The notes under the pieces were generated by a model that worked only from the letters and a program-made list of their open reading frames with translations, was not told the DNA's origin and did no database searches. 64,000 bases of DNA from Symbiodinium sp. CCMP2592 (lineage: Eukaryota; Sar; Dinophyceae; Suessiales; Symbiodiniaceae), in assembly GCA_905221615.1 (NCBI GenBank), contig CAJNDT010004724.1, forward strand, positions 248,001 to 312,000. Reading direction: 5' to 3'. Positions 53,274-63,900 of the stretch are shown here, in pieces. Both the position numbers and the translations under genes were made by a program. Numbering within the stretch: position 1 is the first letter of the stretch; each line of letters begins with the position of its first letter.

Positions 53274-56200
53274 ATGGCTGACGAGGACAAGACGACGTCT
53301 TCGTGGTTCAAGGTGCCCACCTGGGACGGCAGCCCGACAACCTGGCGGGCATTCGAGCGTGAGATGTCTTGGTGGCTCAGCTCCTTGGACGTGGAGGGCA
53401 CCAAGAAGTACAACCTGGCAGCCCGTTGGTTGCTCCGGCAAACGAGCGTTGTGAGACAGCGTGGGGAGGAGTTCACCCCAAAGGACCTCGAGTACCAGAA
53501 GGAGGTCAGGACCCGAGACACGGAGGGCGTTGAAATTGTGGTGACGCCTGAGGACCCGTTTGCTGGGATCAATAAGTTGCTGAAGGCTTTGGAAGGGATC
53601 AATGGGAAGTCGGCTCTTGATCGCAAGGGTGAGTTGCGAAACCAGTTTTATCTCAACTTGCAGCGTGCACCTGGCGAGCGGCCAGCCGACTTCATGAGCC
53701 GCTTCCGGGCCTTGACGGCCGAGATGCGCACTGAGGGCATTGAGCTCCCGACCGGGGAGCTGGGATGGTTCCTTCGAGAAAAGTTGGGCTTGGATCCGCT
53801 TCGAAAACAGCTCCTGGAGACGGCTTTGCAGGGCAAGGAGAAGTACGAGGACATCGAGCTGGAGGCCTTGCGGCTTTTCAAGGAGTTGCATACCTCAGAC
53901 CCTCTTATGCGGAAGGTGAACTTCGAAGCTCGCGGCCGAGGCCGGGGCATGGGTTCCTCCTATGGTTCGGCGGTTTCGGGCCGTGGCTCCTATGCACCGT
54001 CAGTGGCTTCGCGAACTTCGTCGGCTCCCTCTTCGGCACCTTCCCGTGGCGGCCGGTTCGGTGGCTTTGTGCCTCGACGCTTTGGCTTCCAGGCGCGGCA
54101 AAGGCAGGCAATGGCCACAGAGTACGAGGCCGAGCAGGAGGAAGGCGAGCCAGAGGATGATGAGCTGGTTCCGGACGAGACCGGGGCCACGGAGCAGCCG
54201 AATTTTGATGAAGTGTTGGAGGCGGAAGCCGAGGCTTTAGCAGCAGAGCTCGAGCAAGCCGAGCAGGAGGGCATGGAAGCTGGCGTCATTGAGGAGATCG
54301 AGGGGACCGTGGAGACAGCAGCCGAGGCCCTTATCACGATGAGGGACGCCCGGCAAAGATTGCAAGAAGTGCGTAAGGACCGCGGCTTTGGCCGCCCGAG
54401 TGCGGCTCCTTCTTCTCCCTCTGGTGGCAAGCCGGGCTTCGCGAAGCGTGGGGTGTGCCATGACTGCGGGCAACCCGGGCATTGGGCAGGTGACCAGCAA
54501 TGCCCCAAGCCAGGAGCAGGGCTTGCTAAGCCCAAGGGCGCTGGAAAGGCGCCGACCAGTCCTTCGAAGTCCTCTCCTACCCGGCGGGTGCAGCTGGCTG
54601 AGGCATTCTCTGTGGAGACTCCGGGGGACGGCGATGAGATGCAAGTGACTCACGAGGCCAATGTGGTTTCGAATTGGGAGTCCTTGGCCGAGGCTCTCGA
54701 AGCAAGTCGGCCGAGCGAAGTGCAAGTCACGCTGGCGAGTGATAAAAGGTTGGTGGGCGCGCTCGACAGTGCCTGCAATCGCACCGTGTGTGGTCAGCGT
54801 TGGCTGGACAACTTCTTAAAAGAACTTCGCTCTTCCCCTGCTTCGGAGGCGCTGGCACCGCTTGTTATCACCGAGCAAGAGAAGGAGACCTTCCGATTTG
54901 GCAACGGCGGTGTCAAGGCAAGCTTCTCGCGTTACCGTTTGCCAATGGTCATTGGGAACGCTTGTGTTATGGTTTGGACCAGTGTGGTGCAGGTCGACTC
55001 TTTGGGCTTGCTGCTGGGCCGGGACCTTCTTGAGGCCATTGGCGGGGTGATCAGCTTTACCCGGCGAGCACTTAGGGCAGATCACCTGGAGGGCAAGCGC
55101 ATTCCCTTGCAGCAGCTGTCGGCAGGCCACTTCTACCTCAAGGTGTTCCCGGAGAAGTGGACGGCCGTGGCCAGACCATGGCGACGCGAAGGCCAGGACG
55201 GGGTACTTGAAGTTCAGCTTAGCCCTGCCGAGTGGAGCCTTCGTCGTGCAGCTGCGTTCAAGAAGGGTGGTGCACATGAGCAGTTGGTCGTTGAGCAAGC
55301 ACGGGACGCCCGTGATTGCCACAAGTGTTCGAGAGTTCCCAATTCGATGACCGACCCCGTGCTCCCCGCAACCTCTAGTGAAGATGCCTCTCGACGTGGA
55401 CCGGGGAAGCCGCGTGGTCGGCCGCTTCAGAAGAATGTGCCTAAGGCTTCTCGAGAGAAGCGTGTGGCACTTCGGTGGCTTGTTGCTCTGGCTTCTGCAG
55501 CGTCCGCATTTAAGGTTTGTGCCCATGCCCTATGGCAACGTCAGGACGCCCCAGCAGTGGAAAGAGCAGGCCGAGGAGATGGTGCGCAATGGCGCTTTCC
55601 CCAGGCGGCACTACCGCTCAGCCGTGTTGAGCAACAAGTTCGAGGACATTGCACTGATGAGAGAAGCCGGATACCTCCGGGACCGGCTTGGGACCCGCCT
55701 TTCGTTTCTGGAGGACCCGATGGTTTCAGGGATGTTGGCGGCAAAACAGACGAAAGGGGCACGAGCAGCGATACAAGGGCAGCTGATGGATCAACTTCGC
55801 AAGGACGCCGCCGAGGCAAAGGAGAAGGGCATGGACCGGGAGGCCGCCAGATCCCTGCTGGGACCCAAGGGCGGGCTGCCAACTCTCAAGCCAGACCTTC
55901 TTCGTTTGGCGGCATTGCTTCATGTTCCGGTCAGCGGCACCGAAACTGTGGAAAAGATCAAGCTGAAGATTCGCCCGATGGTGGAAACATTGCGGGGAAC
56001 GACGGTGACTGCACCTACTTCCGGGACCCCGGGAAGCAGCTCGGGAACCCCGCCGGCGGCCACGGCAGCTCTACCTGCACCCTCTCGAGAACCACTTCGG
56101 GACGAGCCGCGACTACCCGATCGCACAGCTGGACCGATGGCCTCCGATCCAAATTCCGGGCCCTCTTCGGCCGAGCTGCTGGCACAAATGCACGCAATGA

Positions 56201-56522
56201 TGGACAGCCGCGACCAAAGGATGGACCAAAGGATGCAAACCATGTTAGCCCAGGCCCTGCAGCACATGATGACGATGACGATGCCGCAAGCCGCCGGGCA
56301 CATGGTGGCTGGGGACGGTCCCCTGTCGCCGGACAGCGACATGGGCTTTCAGACGGTGGAGCAGCTGGACCAGGACGAGTTGTGATTCCGCCTTTGCGCC
56401 AGCAGTTGAAGCCCGGGCAACGTCAAGTGATAGCCCAGGCTTGGCGGTATTTTCCCGAAGGCCATCCGTGCAAACTGGTGGTCCCACACGTGCGCCTGGC
56501 AGCCCCGTTCCGGAGTGCATAA
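53274..56522 (+). CDS. Gag and aspartic protease of the copia-like element
   Basis: Start MADEDKTTSSWFKVPTWDGS. Residues about 1-190 are the copia-type gag core (WRAFEREMSWWLSSLDVEGT; RFRALTAEMRTEG). An arginine/glycine/serine-rich linker and an acidic coiled coil follow. The zinc knuckle CHDCGQPGHWAGDQQC (about 395-410) has six instead of four residues before the last Cys. The protease active site reads VGALDSACNRTVCGQRWLD (about residue 490), with LLLGRDLLEAIGG as its C-terminal partner strand. Only the part to about 55512 looks like protein. The remaining 1 kb stays open but is composition-biased, while the neighbouring frame reads better, so a frameshift near 55510-55525 probably links to the next ORF. 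Confidence 0.85.
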   Translation: MADEDKTTSSWFKVPTWDGSPTTWRAFEREMSWWLSSLDVEGTKKYNLAARWLLRQTSVVRQRGEEFTPKDLEYQKEVRTRDTEGVEIVVTPEDPFAGINKLLKALEGINGKSALDRKGELRNQFYLNLQRAPGERPADFMSRFRALTAEMRTEGIELPTGELGWFLREKLGLDPLRKQLLETALQGKEKYEDIELEALRLFKELHTSDPLMRKVNFEARGRGRGMGSSYGSAVSGRGSYAPSVASRTSSAPSSAPSRGGRFGGFVPRRFGFQARQRQAMATEYEAEQEEGEPEDDELVPDETGATEQPNFDEVLEAEAEALAAELEQAEQEGMEAGVIEEIEGTVETAAEALITMRDARQRLQEVRKDRGFGRPSAAPSSPSGGKPGFAKRGVCHDCGQPGHWAGDQQCPKPGAGLAKPKGAGKAPTSPSKSSPTRRVQLAEAFSVETPGDGDEMQVTHEANVVSNWESLAEALEASRPSEVQVTLASDKRLVGALDSACNRTVCGQRWLDNFLKELRSSPASEALAPLVITEQEKETFRFGNGGVKASFSRYRLPMVIGNACVMVWTSVVQVDSLGLLLGRDLLEAIGGVISFTRRALRADHLEGKRIPLQQLSAGHFYLKVFPEKWTAVARPWRREGQDGVLEVQLSPAEWSLRRAAAFKKGGAHEQLVVEQARDARDCHKCSRVPNSMTDPVLPATSSEDASRRGPGKPRGRPLQKNVPKASREKRVALRWLVALASAASAFKVCAHALWQRQDAPAVERAGRGDGAQWRFPQAALPLSRVEQQVRGHCTDERSRIPPGPAWDPPFVSGGPDGFRDVGGKTDERGTSSDTRAADGSTSQGRRRGKGEGHGPGGRQIPAGTQGRAANSQARPSSFGGIASCSGQRHRNCGKDQAEDSPDGGNIAGNDGDCTYFRDPGKQLGNPAGGHGSSTCTLSRTTSGRAATTRSHSWTDGLRSKFRALFGRAAGTNARNDGQPRPKDGPKDANHVSPGPAAHDDDDDAASRRAHGGWGRSPVAGQRHGLSDGGAAGPGRVVIPPLRQQLKPGQRQVIAQAWRYFPEGHPCKLVVPHVRLAAPFRSA
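55525..56385 (+). CDS. Middle ORF of the element, unknown function (in place of integrase)
   Basis: MPYGNVRTPQQWKEQAEEMV begins a 286-residue frame offset by one from gag-protease. It is helical (KFEDIALMREAGYLRDRLGT; QLMDQLRKDAAEAKEKGMD), and its middle (LPTLKPDLLRLAALLHVPVS then IKLKIRPMVETL) has a SAP-like helix-turn-helix look. A P/T/S linker and a Q/M-rich helix follow. There is no HHCC zinc finger and no D-D-E spacing, so it is not a recognisable integrase. It might be a DNA-binding or targeting subunit. Confidence 0.6.
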   Translation: MPYGNVRTPQQWKEQAEEMVRNGAFPRRHYRSAVLSNKFEDIALMREAGYLRDRLGTRLSFLEDPMVSGMLAAKQTKGARAAIQGQLMDQLRKDAAEAKEKGMDREAARSLLGPKGGLPTLKPDLLRLAALLHVPVSGTETVEKIKLKIRPMVETLRGTTVTAPTSGTPGSSSGTPPAATAALPAPSREPLRDEPRLPDRTAGPMASDPNSGPSSAELLAQMHAMMDSRDQRMDQRMQTMLAQALQHMMTMTMPQAAGHMVAGDGPLSPDSDMGFQTVEQLDQDEL

Positions 56523-59056
56523 CAGGCGCCTTGTCGAGTTCTGCAGCCCAGGCACCGGCTTCTCCGTTACAGCCCTTTGACACTGACGGCTCCGAGGAAG
56601 CTGGTGGAACGAAGCGGCCCGCGGAGACCGACGTGGAGCAGCTACGTGGTGACGCTCCCGGCGGCGAACCTCGGGTGCCCTTCGACGCTCTCTCTCTTGA
56701 GCGGTCTGAAGTGTTGGCCTTAGCCCAAGCAGGAGGAGGTGAAGTACATCCTCTTGTTCGTCTTCAAGCTCAGGCGGCTCTGGAACGCATGGAGGCCGAC
56801 GGTGGCAAGGTTGAGGACCACGGCACTTGGGCTGGCGACTGGCCTCTTCCCTCAAGGACTGAGTACGAGGCACATGTGAAAGCCGGCATGCGTTGGCCAA
56901 GCGGACGAGACGCCATGGCAGTTCAGACCGCCAGGAAGGAGCACCATTGGAACCAGATGAACGACAAGCAGAAAGAAGCTTTTCACGAGGCGGCAAAGGA
57001 GGCATGGAATGTCTGGGTGCGCAATGAGGCCGTTGAAGTGTTGGACGAGGCCGAGACAGCGAGAGTGGAAGCCACTCTCAGGCAACGGGGGGAATTGCAC
57101 AAAGTGTTGCAGCCGCGCTTCGTGTTCACTGACAAGAACGACGGACTGCGCACCTCCAGCCACGACCTTCCGCTTCGAGCCTCGGCGAGACTTGTGGTGC
57201 CTGGCTACAAAGACTTAACAGCGTACGAGCTCAGGAAGGACGCGCAGACAGCTTCAAGGACCTCACAGCACCTGTTGTTCTCCTTGGCCGCTAGCAAGTT
57301 TCAGAAGGAGAAGTGGCGCATTGGCTGCGCCGACGTGAAGAGTGCGTTCCTTAAGGGGGAGAAGTACGTCGACGGGGCCAGAGAGCTTTACATCCGAGAT
57401 CTTGAGAGCAAGAATGGAAGCCCAACCTTACCGATTGGGCGCAAGCTCTCGAGGATCCTCAAGGGTGTCTTTGGCCTCAGAGACGCTCCTCGTGAGTGGT
57501 TTCTCCGTCTGAGAAAGAGTCTGCAAAAGGAGCGCTGGCGAGCTTCGACTGTTGACGCGGCCACCTTCTTCTTGTGGTCTGACGAGAGCACACCACGGTT
57601 ACTGGGAGTGCTGTGCAGCCACGTCGACGACCTGTTGGTGGCCGGTGGTCCGGAGGCTTGGGCGTCTCTTGAGCGCCTCGGCTCCGAACTGGGGTTCGGG
57701 TCGCTTGAGAAGGACTCGTTCAACTACTGCGGGAAGCGCATCTCGCAGGACCTCCTGACGGGCGAGATCTCTGTGTCCATGAAGGAGTACCACCAGAACC
57801 TGCAGCCCATTCGCATGGGACCCTCACGGCGGCGAGACATGGACGCTGTGCTGACGCCGGGTGAGGCCAAGCAGTTGAGGGCCTTGGTGGGCTCGCTTCA
57901 GTGGTTGGTGGCGCAGTGCCGCATAGACCTGGGCTACCAACTGTCGGTGCTGCAAGCCGACGGCGGGACAGTGCAGACAGTGTTGCGAGCGAACGCTCTT
58001 GTGAAACTCTTCAAGGAGACCGCGGACTTTGCCTTAAGGTTCAAGCCCCTTGACCTGACCGAGGCAGGGATCCTGGTGGTCACGGACGCCTCCCTCGGCA
58101 ACGTGACGAAGCACGGCGGAGTCGGCGACAAACCCTTGGAAAGAGTGTTCTCGCAGTCTGTGTACTGTGTGCTGCTGGCCGAGCGGTCGCTACTTCGCGG
58201 CCAGAAGGGACGTTTTTCGGTCCTGGACTTCCGCAGCCACCGCTTGCAACGTGTTTGCCGCTCGACTTTTGCTGCCGAGTTGTTGGGCATGGAGGAAGGA
58301 CTGGACGCTGGTCAGTACTGCAGAGGCCACCTTGCCGAGGCCTACGGCTACGACCTGAGCCACAAGAACATCGAGTCGGTCCTGAACTCGATTCCCCTCG
58401 TGGCGGTGACGGACGCCAAGGACGTGTACGACAAGGGCACGTCTGACACTCCTTCTTACGGTTCTCAGAAGAGCCTCGCCTTCACGATCACCTGGATCAG
58501 AGGGCTCTTGGCTAGATGCAATGTGGCCATCAAATGGACGGCCACAGAGAACATGTTCATCGACTGTGGGACCAAGGAGATGGAAGGCTCGCATATGCGG
58601 GCAACGCTCTCTAAGGGGGAATGGAGCTTCCGCTACGATCCTGACTTTGTGAAGCAGACCGTCCGGGCGAAGGTGAAACCGAAGGTCGGCCCTGAGGTCC
58701 TGACGGGCGATGAGATCAAGCCAAACAACCCTGTGCTGAGCTTTCTTCAAGGGCTCGCGACGCAAAAGGGATGGCATCGCCGAGACGGCATGGCCATTCA
58801 GGTGTCACACGGCGCCAAGAGCTACAGACGACCGGAACCACGCTTTGATTCTCGTGATTATCCGCTAAGGACCTCCTATGGGCTGTTTCATGATGCCGTA
58901 GGCAGAGGGTCTTGGAGAATCCTTGAGTGGGACCAGCCGTACAGCCGTTTTCTAAAGAGCCTAGACCGGGAAGCGGCCGTGCTCATCACGATCTTCAGGT
59001 CCGCGAAAGAAAGTAAGATCGATGTAGAACCGAGTGCTGCTAGCGAAGCGGCCTGA
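56441..59056 (+). CDS. Reverse transcriptase-RNase H polyprotein of the copia-like element
   Basis: 871 codons, intact. Reverse transcriptase: CADVKSAFLKGEKY (motif A Asp), GVFGLRDAPREWFLRLRKSL, LCSHVDDLLVAGG (catalytic VDD with His where Tyr is usual), FNYCGKRIS. RNase H: LVVTDASLGN (Asp), STFAAELLGMEEGLDAGQYC (Glu), LVAVTDAKDVYD (Asp) and MFIDCGTKEM. These are all copia hallmarks. The N-terminal about 150 residues are a low-complexity link; the true translation may come from frameshifting rather than from the ATG. The reading frame runs 34 bp into the 3' LTR, so the last eleven residues are LTR-encoded. Confidence 0.93.
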   Translation: MAVFSRRPSVQTGGPTRAPGSPVPECITGALSSSAAQAPASPLQPFDTDGSEEAGGTKRPAETDVEQLRGDAPGGEPRVPFDALSLERSEVLALAQAGGGEVHPLVRLQAQAALERMEADGGKVEDHGTWAGDWPLPSRTEYEAHVKAGMRWPSGRDAMAVQTARKEHHWNQMNDKQKEAFHEAAKEAWNVWVRNEAVEVLDEAETARVEATLRQRGELHKVLQPRFVFTDKNDGLRTSSHDLPLRASARLVVPGYKDLTAYELRKDAQTASRTSQHLLFSLAASKFQKEKWRIGCADVKSAFLKGEKYVDGARELYIRDLESKNGSPTLPIGRKLSRILKGVFGLRDAPREWFLRLRKSLQKERWRASTVDAATFFLWSDESTPRLLGVLCSHVDDLLVAGGPEAWASLERLGSELGFGSLEKDSFNYCGKRISQDLLTGEISVSMKEYHQNLQPIRMGPSRRRDMDAVLTPGEAKQLRALVGSLQWLVAQCRIDLGYQLSVLQADGGTVQTVLRANALVKLFKETADFALRFKPLDLTEAGILVVTDASLGNVTKHGGVGDKPLERVFSQSVYCVLLAERSLLRGQKGRFSVLDFRSHRLQRVCRSTFAAELLGMEEGLDAGQYCRGHLAEAYGYDLSHKNIESVLNSIPLVAVTDAKDVYDKGTSDTPSYGSQKSLAFTITWIRGLLARCNVAIKWTATENMFIDCGTKEMEGSHMRATLSKGEWSFRYDPDFVKQTVRAKVKPKVGPEVLTGDEIKPNNPVLSFLQGLATQKGWHRRDGMAIQVSHGAKSYRRPEPRFDSRDYPLRTSYGLFHDAVGRGSWRILEWDQPYSRFLKSLDREAAVLITIFRSAKESKIDVEPSAASEAA

Positions 59057-59168
59057 TCGTGTGAGCATGTGTCCTGACTTCCGCTGGCATTTAGGCCTTG
59101 ATCCGAACTTTTGGCTTCGGACAGGAAAAGGAGCGCCTGTTGCAGCTAGCGTGCGCCTAGCTTGCATA
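59023..59168 (+). repeat. 3' LTR (146 bp)
   Basis: Same as 52559-52704 base for base as far as I can read. A weak purine tract (GAAAGAAAGTAAGA, 59005-59018) precedes it as a possible plus-strand primer. Confidence 0.93.
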
Positions 59169-59173
59169 GATAG
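59169..59173. repeat. Retrotransposon target-site duplication, right (GATAG)
   Basis: Matches 52554-52558. Confidence 0.85.
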
Positions 59174-59509
59174 TAAGACTAGTAGCAGGGTGTTCGCTGG
59201 CACGGGGGCCACAGGGAGGGAGTTCTTGGAGCTTAGACCCAGACCGTAAACAAATCGCCAACCCTTAGACCGCTGCATTTAGCATTGGCATTCGCTATGA
59301 AATTGACGGGATTTCTACTGTCGTAACGCACCGAGGCTGCTCTACCCCACCGAGTACGGGAACATCTACCCGGAGGCACGGGGCAGAGATAGTCACACGA
59401 TTTCCGGCTGACGAATCTCTAGACTTGAGGGACTTGAGCCGCTGCTGCGATTCCCACCGAATGGTCAAGCCTCCAACAGGGTTCCCAAAGTCCGAAGACC
59501 CAGTTCCAG

Positions 59510-61010
59510 GAGCTGTTCGCCAGTGCACCTTCGGGGCTGACTGTGCGTCTCCTCGCTGCGTCCTACGACTGCGACATGCTCGCGGAGGTGGTGTCGCGCT
59601 TCAGGGCCTTCGCCGGGATTTCGGGAGTGAGATTCAACTGGTATCGGCTAGGAGGGCCGTTCGGGAACTTGCGGGTAAGCAGGTGCCAAGTTTCACGGAT
59701 TTCGGCTTTAACGAAAGAAGCTTCGCTGGAGCAGTGCTGGACTACGTGTGCATGATGAGGCGTCCAGCTATGCCTCGCCGACAGCTTCTTGTATGCAAGT
59801 TGAGCTCACGTTCGTGCGTGGCGGCATTCATGGATTCGAAGGTTGTGGACAAGGCGGTGGATTCCGGCAACAATGCTGCTTGTCTCCGAAATGGCTTTAC
59901 GTCGGCAGGGTGCACTCCAGCTTCTCTCTCCGGCGAGAAGACTTCCCATGCCTTCTAAAACCTGCTGCATGAATGCGCAAAAAAGGCTGTGTGTCCAGTA
60001 GACAGCCCCCAAACAGCACCTTTAAAGCCTCTACTCATGCCGGGACAACGGAGGCTTGGGCCGCCTTGGCTTTGGCGCACTTCGCGTCGGTGACAGGGCA
60101 AGGCTGCTACGGCACTGCTGCGAATGATATTCTCGAGGCATGGCTGGGGACTGGGGATACTCCGGGGATGGCCTCTCCCTGTGTGCACGCGTCGCAGGCC
60201 ATCTCAGCGGCAGGTGCTCTGGCACAGGATCTTCATGGCTTCTTTCCTTCAGGGTTCTGGCTTGTGATTTCGGCCTGGAAGTGCTGAGGCACGTGCAATG
60301 ATGACTTCGGTGGATTCCTAGCACGCTTGCCTCCCACGCGGGTTCATCAACGCGCAACCGAGCACCAGATCGACATCTTTGCTTTGGCGGGCAACTGGCT
60401 TTTAACCAGACGGAATCTGAGCGTTGTATTCGGAAGCCCTGTCAGCTTCAAGATCGCAGCTTGTGCTGGCTAAAGTTGTAGCCTACTGCATCGTAGATGG
60501 GAGACTAGTCTGTTCCAGGCATGCTCGGGAATGCCGAGCTTCAAGAGCGTGCATCGCGGTTTATCCAGAAGATGCACGGGCGGCACGAGGCCTCAGCCTG
60601 GTGAATGAGATTTTTTAATCTGGAGATGTCCAAGCATTTTGATTGAAGCAGGCCTACCCCGATGCATATGCGCTGGGCACGGGCGCGCAGGTGAGGTGCG
60701 ACACTGGCAGGCCAGCCGATGTTTTGCGACTGCTTTGAGCTTTGGGTCTGAAGTCTCGATTTTAGAATTCAGAGCTTGAGGGATTACAGGCTCTGTGACC
60801 TTCCATGACATGGTTTGTCTGACTAGTGGGGTCTTCTTGTTTGGCGTGCTTCAGGTCACACTACGACCTGGTGTGGCGGCCTCGAGCGTGTCTCAGGCTC
60901 ATTGCAGCGAAGCGGTTGCGACTGAGGCCAACCGACGCGCAGTTCTGGAGCTTCCTTGCGGAAGCAGATCCGAATCATGACGCTTGGCGCATTTTTTCGA
61001 GCTTACTCTG
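59510..61010 (+). CDS. Probable exons of an unidentified host gene
   Basis: Protein-like + strand blocks: ELFASAPSGLTVRLLAASYD then MLAEVVSRFRAFAG (59510 to about 59636, behind CCAG), VPSFTDFGFNERSFAGAVLD (from about 59682, behind GCAG), AWAALALAHFASVTGQGCYG then TAANDILEAWLG (about 60057-60150), and DLVWRPRACLRLIAAKRLRL then PTDAQFWSFLAEADPN (about 60862-60990, behind CTTCAG). The family is unknown. The helices could continue the TPR-like exon left of the retrotransposon. Confidence 0.35.
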
Positions 61011-63480
61011 CCACCCGTGGCCTTGCAGTGAGCCTAGCTCCAACCCAGGGTGCTGTGGGGAGCGCCATTAGCTTTTCCATTTACAGCGAACCTTGGCTGC
61101 GGTTGCTTGTGCTTTCATGGTTTTAGCTGAGAGATTTTCAGGGTTGAGGACCTCGAGCCTCGGTTGAGCTCTGCAGGATTGGCTCTGGGACACAGATGTT
61201 GACAAGTTATCCGGCAAGGAACCGCCAGCTCACTTGCAGCTTGGCTGCCTCGATGCTCGATGCTCGAAGACCGGAGCTTTGCCACATCCTGCCCTTTGAA
61301 GGCACGGGACCAAGTTCACCTCCAAGGCCGGTTGCCCTGCTGAGTTCGAGTCTGCATGTCGTCGCGGCGCTTCAATACTGCAGGGCTTCGGGATCCAGTG
61401 GGAGGAGACAGCAGGGGCGGCGATTCTCTGACGGCATCGTAGTGCCTTGTGAGAGTGCTTTCACCAGATAGAGCAGCAACGAGTCCACGCGTTGATTGCA
61501 GATGGATTTAGGATGGCCCTGGCACATTTCCTCTACCGACATTCCGATGGCAGTGATGCCGATTTCATTCTCCAGCCGGGGACGCAGATGCAGGGCATGT
61601 GAGGCGTTGTCTGCTGGGCTGTCGTGGCACCTGATTCGAGCCACCAAGGCTGAAGTATCGGCTGAACGCCAGCCGGCTGTCACTCCGCACGCTGCTGCAG
61701 AGCTACGGCGCAGTCCCGGCTTCGGCCCTTTGCTTGGATTCGCACCTAAGTCGTCCATCAGCAGCCTGCAAAATCATTTGCATCATGACTGCGATCTTGG
61801 CCTAGGTGCGTGGTGGAAACGGCCAGCAGTACACACTGTGGCATGGCCGTGAGTTCGAGATGGCTTTCCTGTACTTCATCCATGCATTCCATGCACCGTG
61901 ATGAAAGAGCAAAACACGTCGTTTCAAGCATCATGTGAGGCACGACTCGTACGGTCCATTCCCTGGTGGATCAGACACTGGCATGGGCTTCTCGTATCTG
62001 CGGAGTCTTGGTGGCGTTTGAGAGTTTGTTGTGCCTGGGATCTAGCTGCTTCGTCTGGTCGGGACTGTCCACATGCTGGTTGCAGGATGATCCACACTGC
62101 CAGCACCGCTTGGACGGGGCTCCTCATGCTTTACCAGACCACAGAGGAGGACAGCGTGTTTGAGCAGCTTGGCGAACAGAGACAGCCTAAGTGTTTGAGG
62201 CGGAGGGCCCTACATGCGACGATTCACCTGATTGAGTATTGGGTGTTCACGGAATGGACACATGCAGGGCCGCCAACCCGATGTTGATTTCGGCGAATGC
62301 TGTCCTGGTCTCAGCGAAGCGGGAAAGGCGAAAGTTTAGAAAATTCTTTTGCTCAGGCAGTTCCCGTTGGCGGAACCGAATGTCTTCCAATGCAGGCCTT
62401 CGCCGCAAGCAAACCCTAGAACTTGTCCGGGACGGAAGAAGCACAGTCGTGTCATGCAGAGGAGCCACCGGCCGCAGCAATCTCCACCCGAGAGTGCGTG
62501 CTGCGTGCTTCCTAACTTGCCCCACAGTGGGGGCCAAAGTGTTCTCCGATTTCTTTGACGTGGCCATGCTTTGAAGGCTTTACAGAGACAGGGCCTAGGC
62601 TGAGAATGCCTCGTCACTTAGCTTTCCCGGCATGTGAGCGTGCAACATGCGCGGGGTGAATTCGTGTGTAACGGGCGTGCAGCCCGAGTCCACCATGTCG
62701 CACTGGCTCTCGGACTCGTATGATCCCAGCTACGTTACAGAAATCGGGCTTCATTTTCGTTTGCAGCATCCGTTCGGGTGCGAGGCCGTGCCGTTTCCCA
62801 ACCGTGTCAACTCTCTGTCGAAGGGTCAACGTGCCGGCCGGCTGGAGACCTTGTCACGCGCAGTACTAAGTGATGCAGTGGCCACTCATCCGAAGGTCCG
62901 GGTGGCCGCTTGCTACCACGCTTGCACAAAGCTTGCAGCCATTGGTAAGAAAGTCGGGAGCACGGGTTGACCAGTGTCTAGAAGCTGCATGGAGAAGCAA
63001 CACAGGGTATGTATGTACATTTCGGGGACATGTCTCTCTGTTGACGGTTGAAAATACATACGTATTGCATAAATACATGAATACGAAAATCAACGTAACC
63101 GCACACATGAAAAATAGATCAACACAGCAAAGAGGCCCCTTCCGCCACGTACCTCAATGTAAGTCAGATAATTCTAGAGAGTACAAACTGTATCAATTTG
63201 CACCTGTTGATGTTATGTCAATGTAGATGTAGAACTAGTCATGCCGGCTAGGCCTTGTACCATCGCTCATTAGCATTGGTTCAGCGAATGTTCGAAGGCC
63301 GGCACTGCACGTTCCTTCGGGCCCGAAAACAAAGCATTGACACGCAGTTGTGTATGATTTTGTGGTACGCAAGATGGGGTCTTTATCGAACTAAATGCGT
63401 AGTAGTACAAAAACGATTGAAGAATACGGAAACACATATTCATTTCAAAAAGTACAAATATTTACGCGTGCTCGCATACT
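61011..63480. other. No gene identified; possible exon at 62694-62968
   Basis: MSHWLSDSYDPSYVTEIGLH then FRLQHPFGCEAVPFPN (from 62694) runs open to 62970 with balanced composition and may be coding. The 62090-62190 segment may also hold an exon. Otherwise nothing. Confidence 0.3.
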
Positions 63481-63499
63481 TGTAGCGCCCACACAGAAT

Positions 63500-63900
63500 C
63501 TACACACACACACACTCGTGTACATATGTGTGTATATGTATATATGTATACTTACTTATGTATATGTATGTCTGTATATGTATACACATCTACATCTGCA
63601 TATGTACATTTATATACATACACTTATATATATACACAGATGTAGATGTGTGTATATATATATATACATACAGACACATACATACACATACATACACATA
63701 TACATACATACATATATATATATATATGTATGTATATGTATATATATATATGTATATATACATATGTTTATATGTATACAGAGACATAGAGCTCCATACA
63801 TGCACACGAGTAGTATCAGCATATGTATCTGTACCTGTGCAACGTGTATGTACATGGCTGTATATATATATATATATATGTATATATTGCATGTATAGAC
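63500..63900. repeat. TATA/CATA/TATG microsatellite block
   Basis: Alternating TATATG, TACATA and CATACA units over 400 bp. Tyr/Ile/His-rich frames on both strands are repeat translations. Confidence 0.95.

Larger units (their letters stand above)
52559..59168 (+). mobile_element. Ty1/copia-like LTR retrotransposon, 6.6 kb, young
   Basis: The ends are identical 146-bp LTRs with a 5-bp target duplication (GATAG), so insertion was recent. Internal order: gag with zinc knuckle and aspartic protease (frame 1), a middle ORF of unknown nature in a second frame, and reverse transcriptase plus RNase H in a third frame. In copia elements an integrase lies between protease and reverse transcriptase; here I find neither an HHCC nor a DDE core. 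It sits between coding-looking host exons. Confidence 0.92.

Noticed and set aside
55513..56522. C-terminal third of the 1,082-residue gag-protease frame as an integrase
   Set aside because: Low-complexity G/R/S/D-rich sequence without HHCC or DDE. The neighbouring frame (55525-56385) has the better amino-acid make-up.
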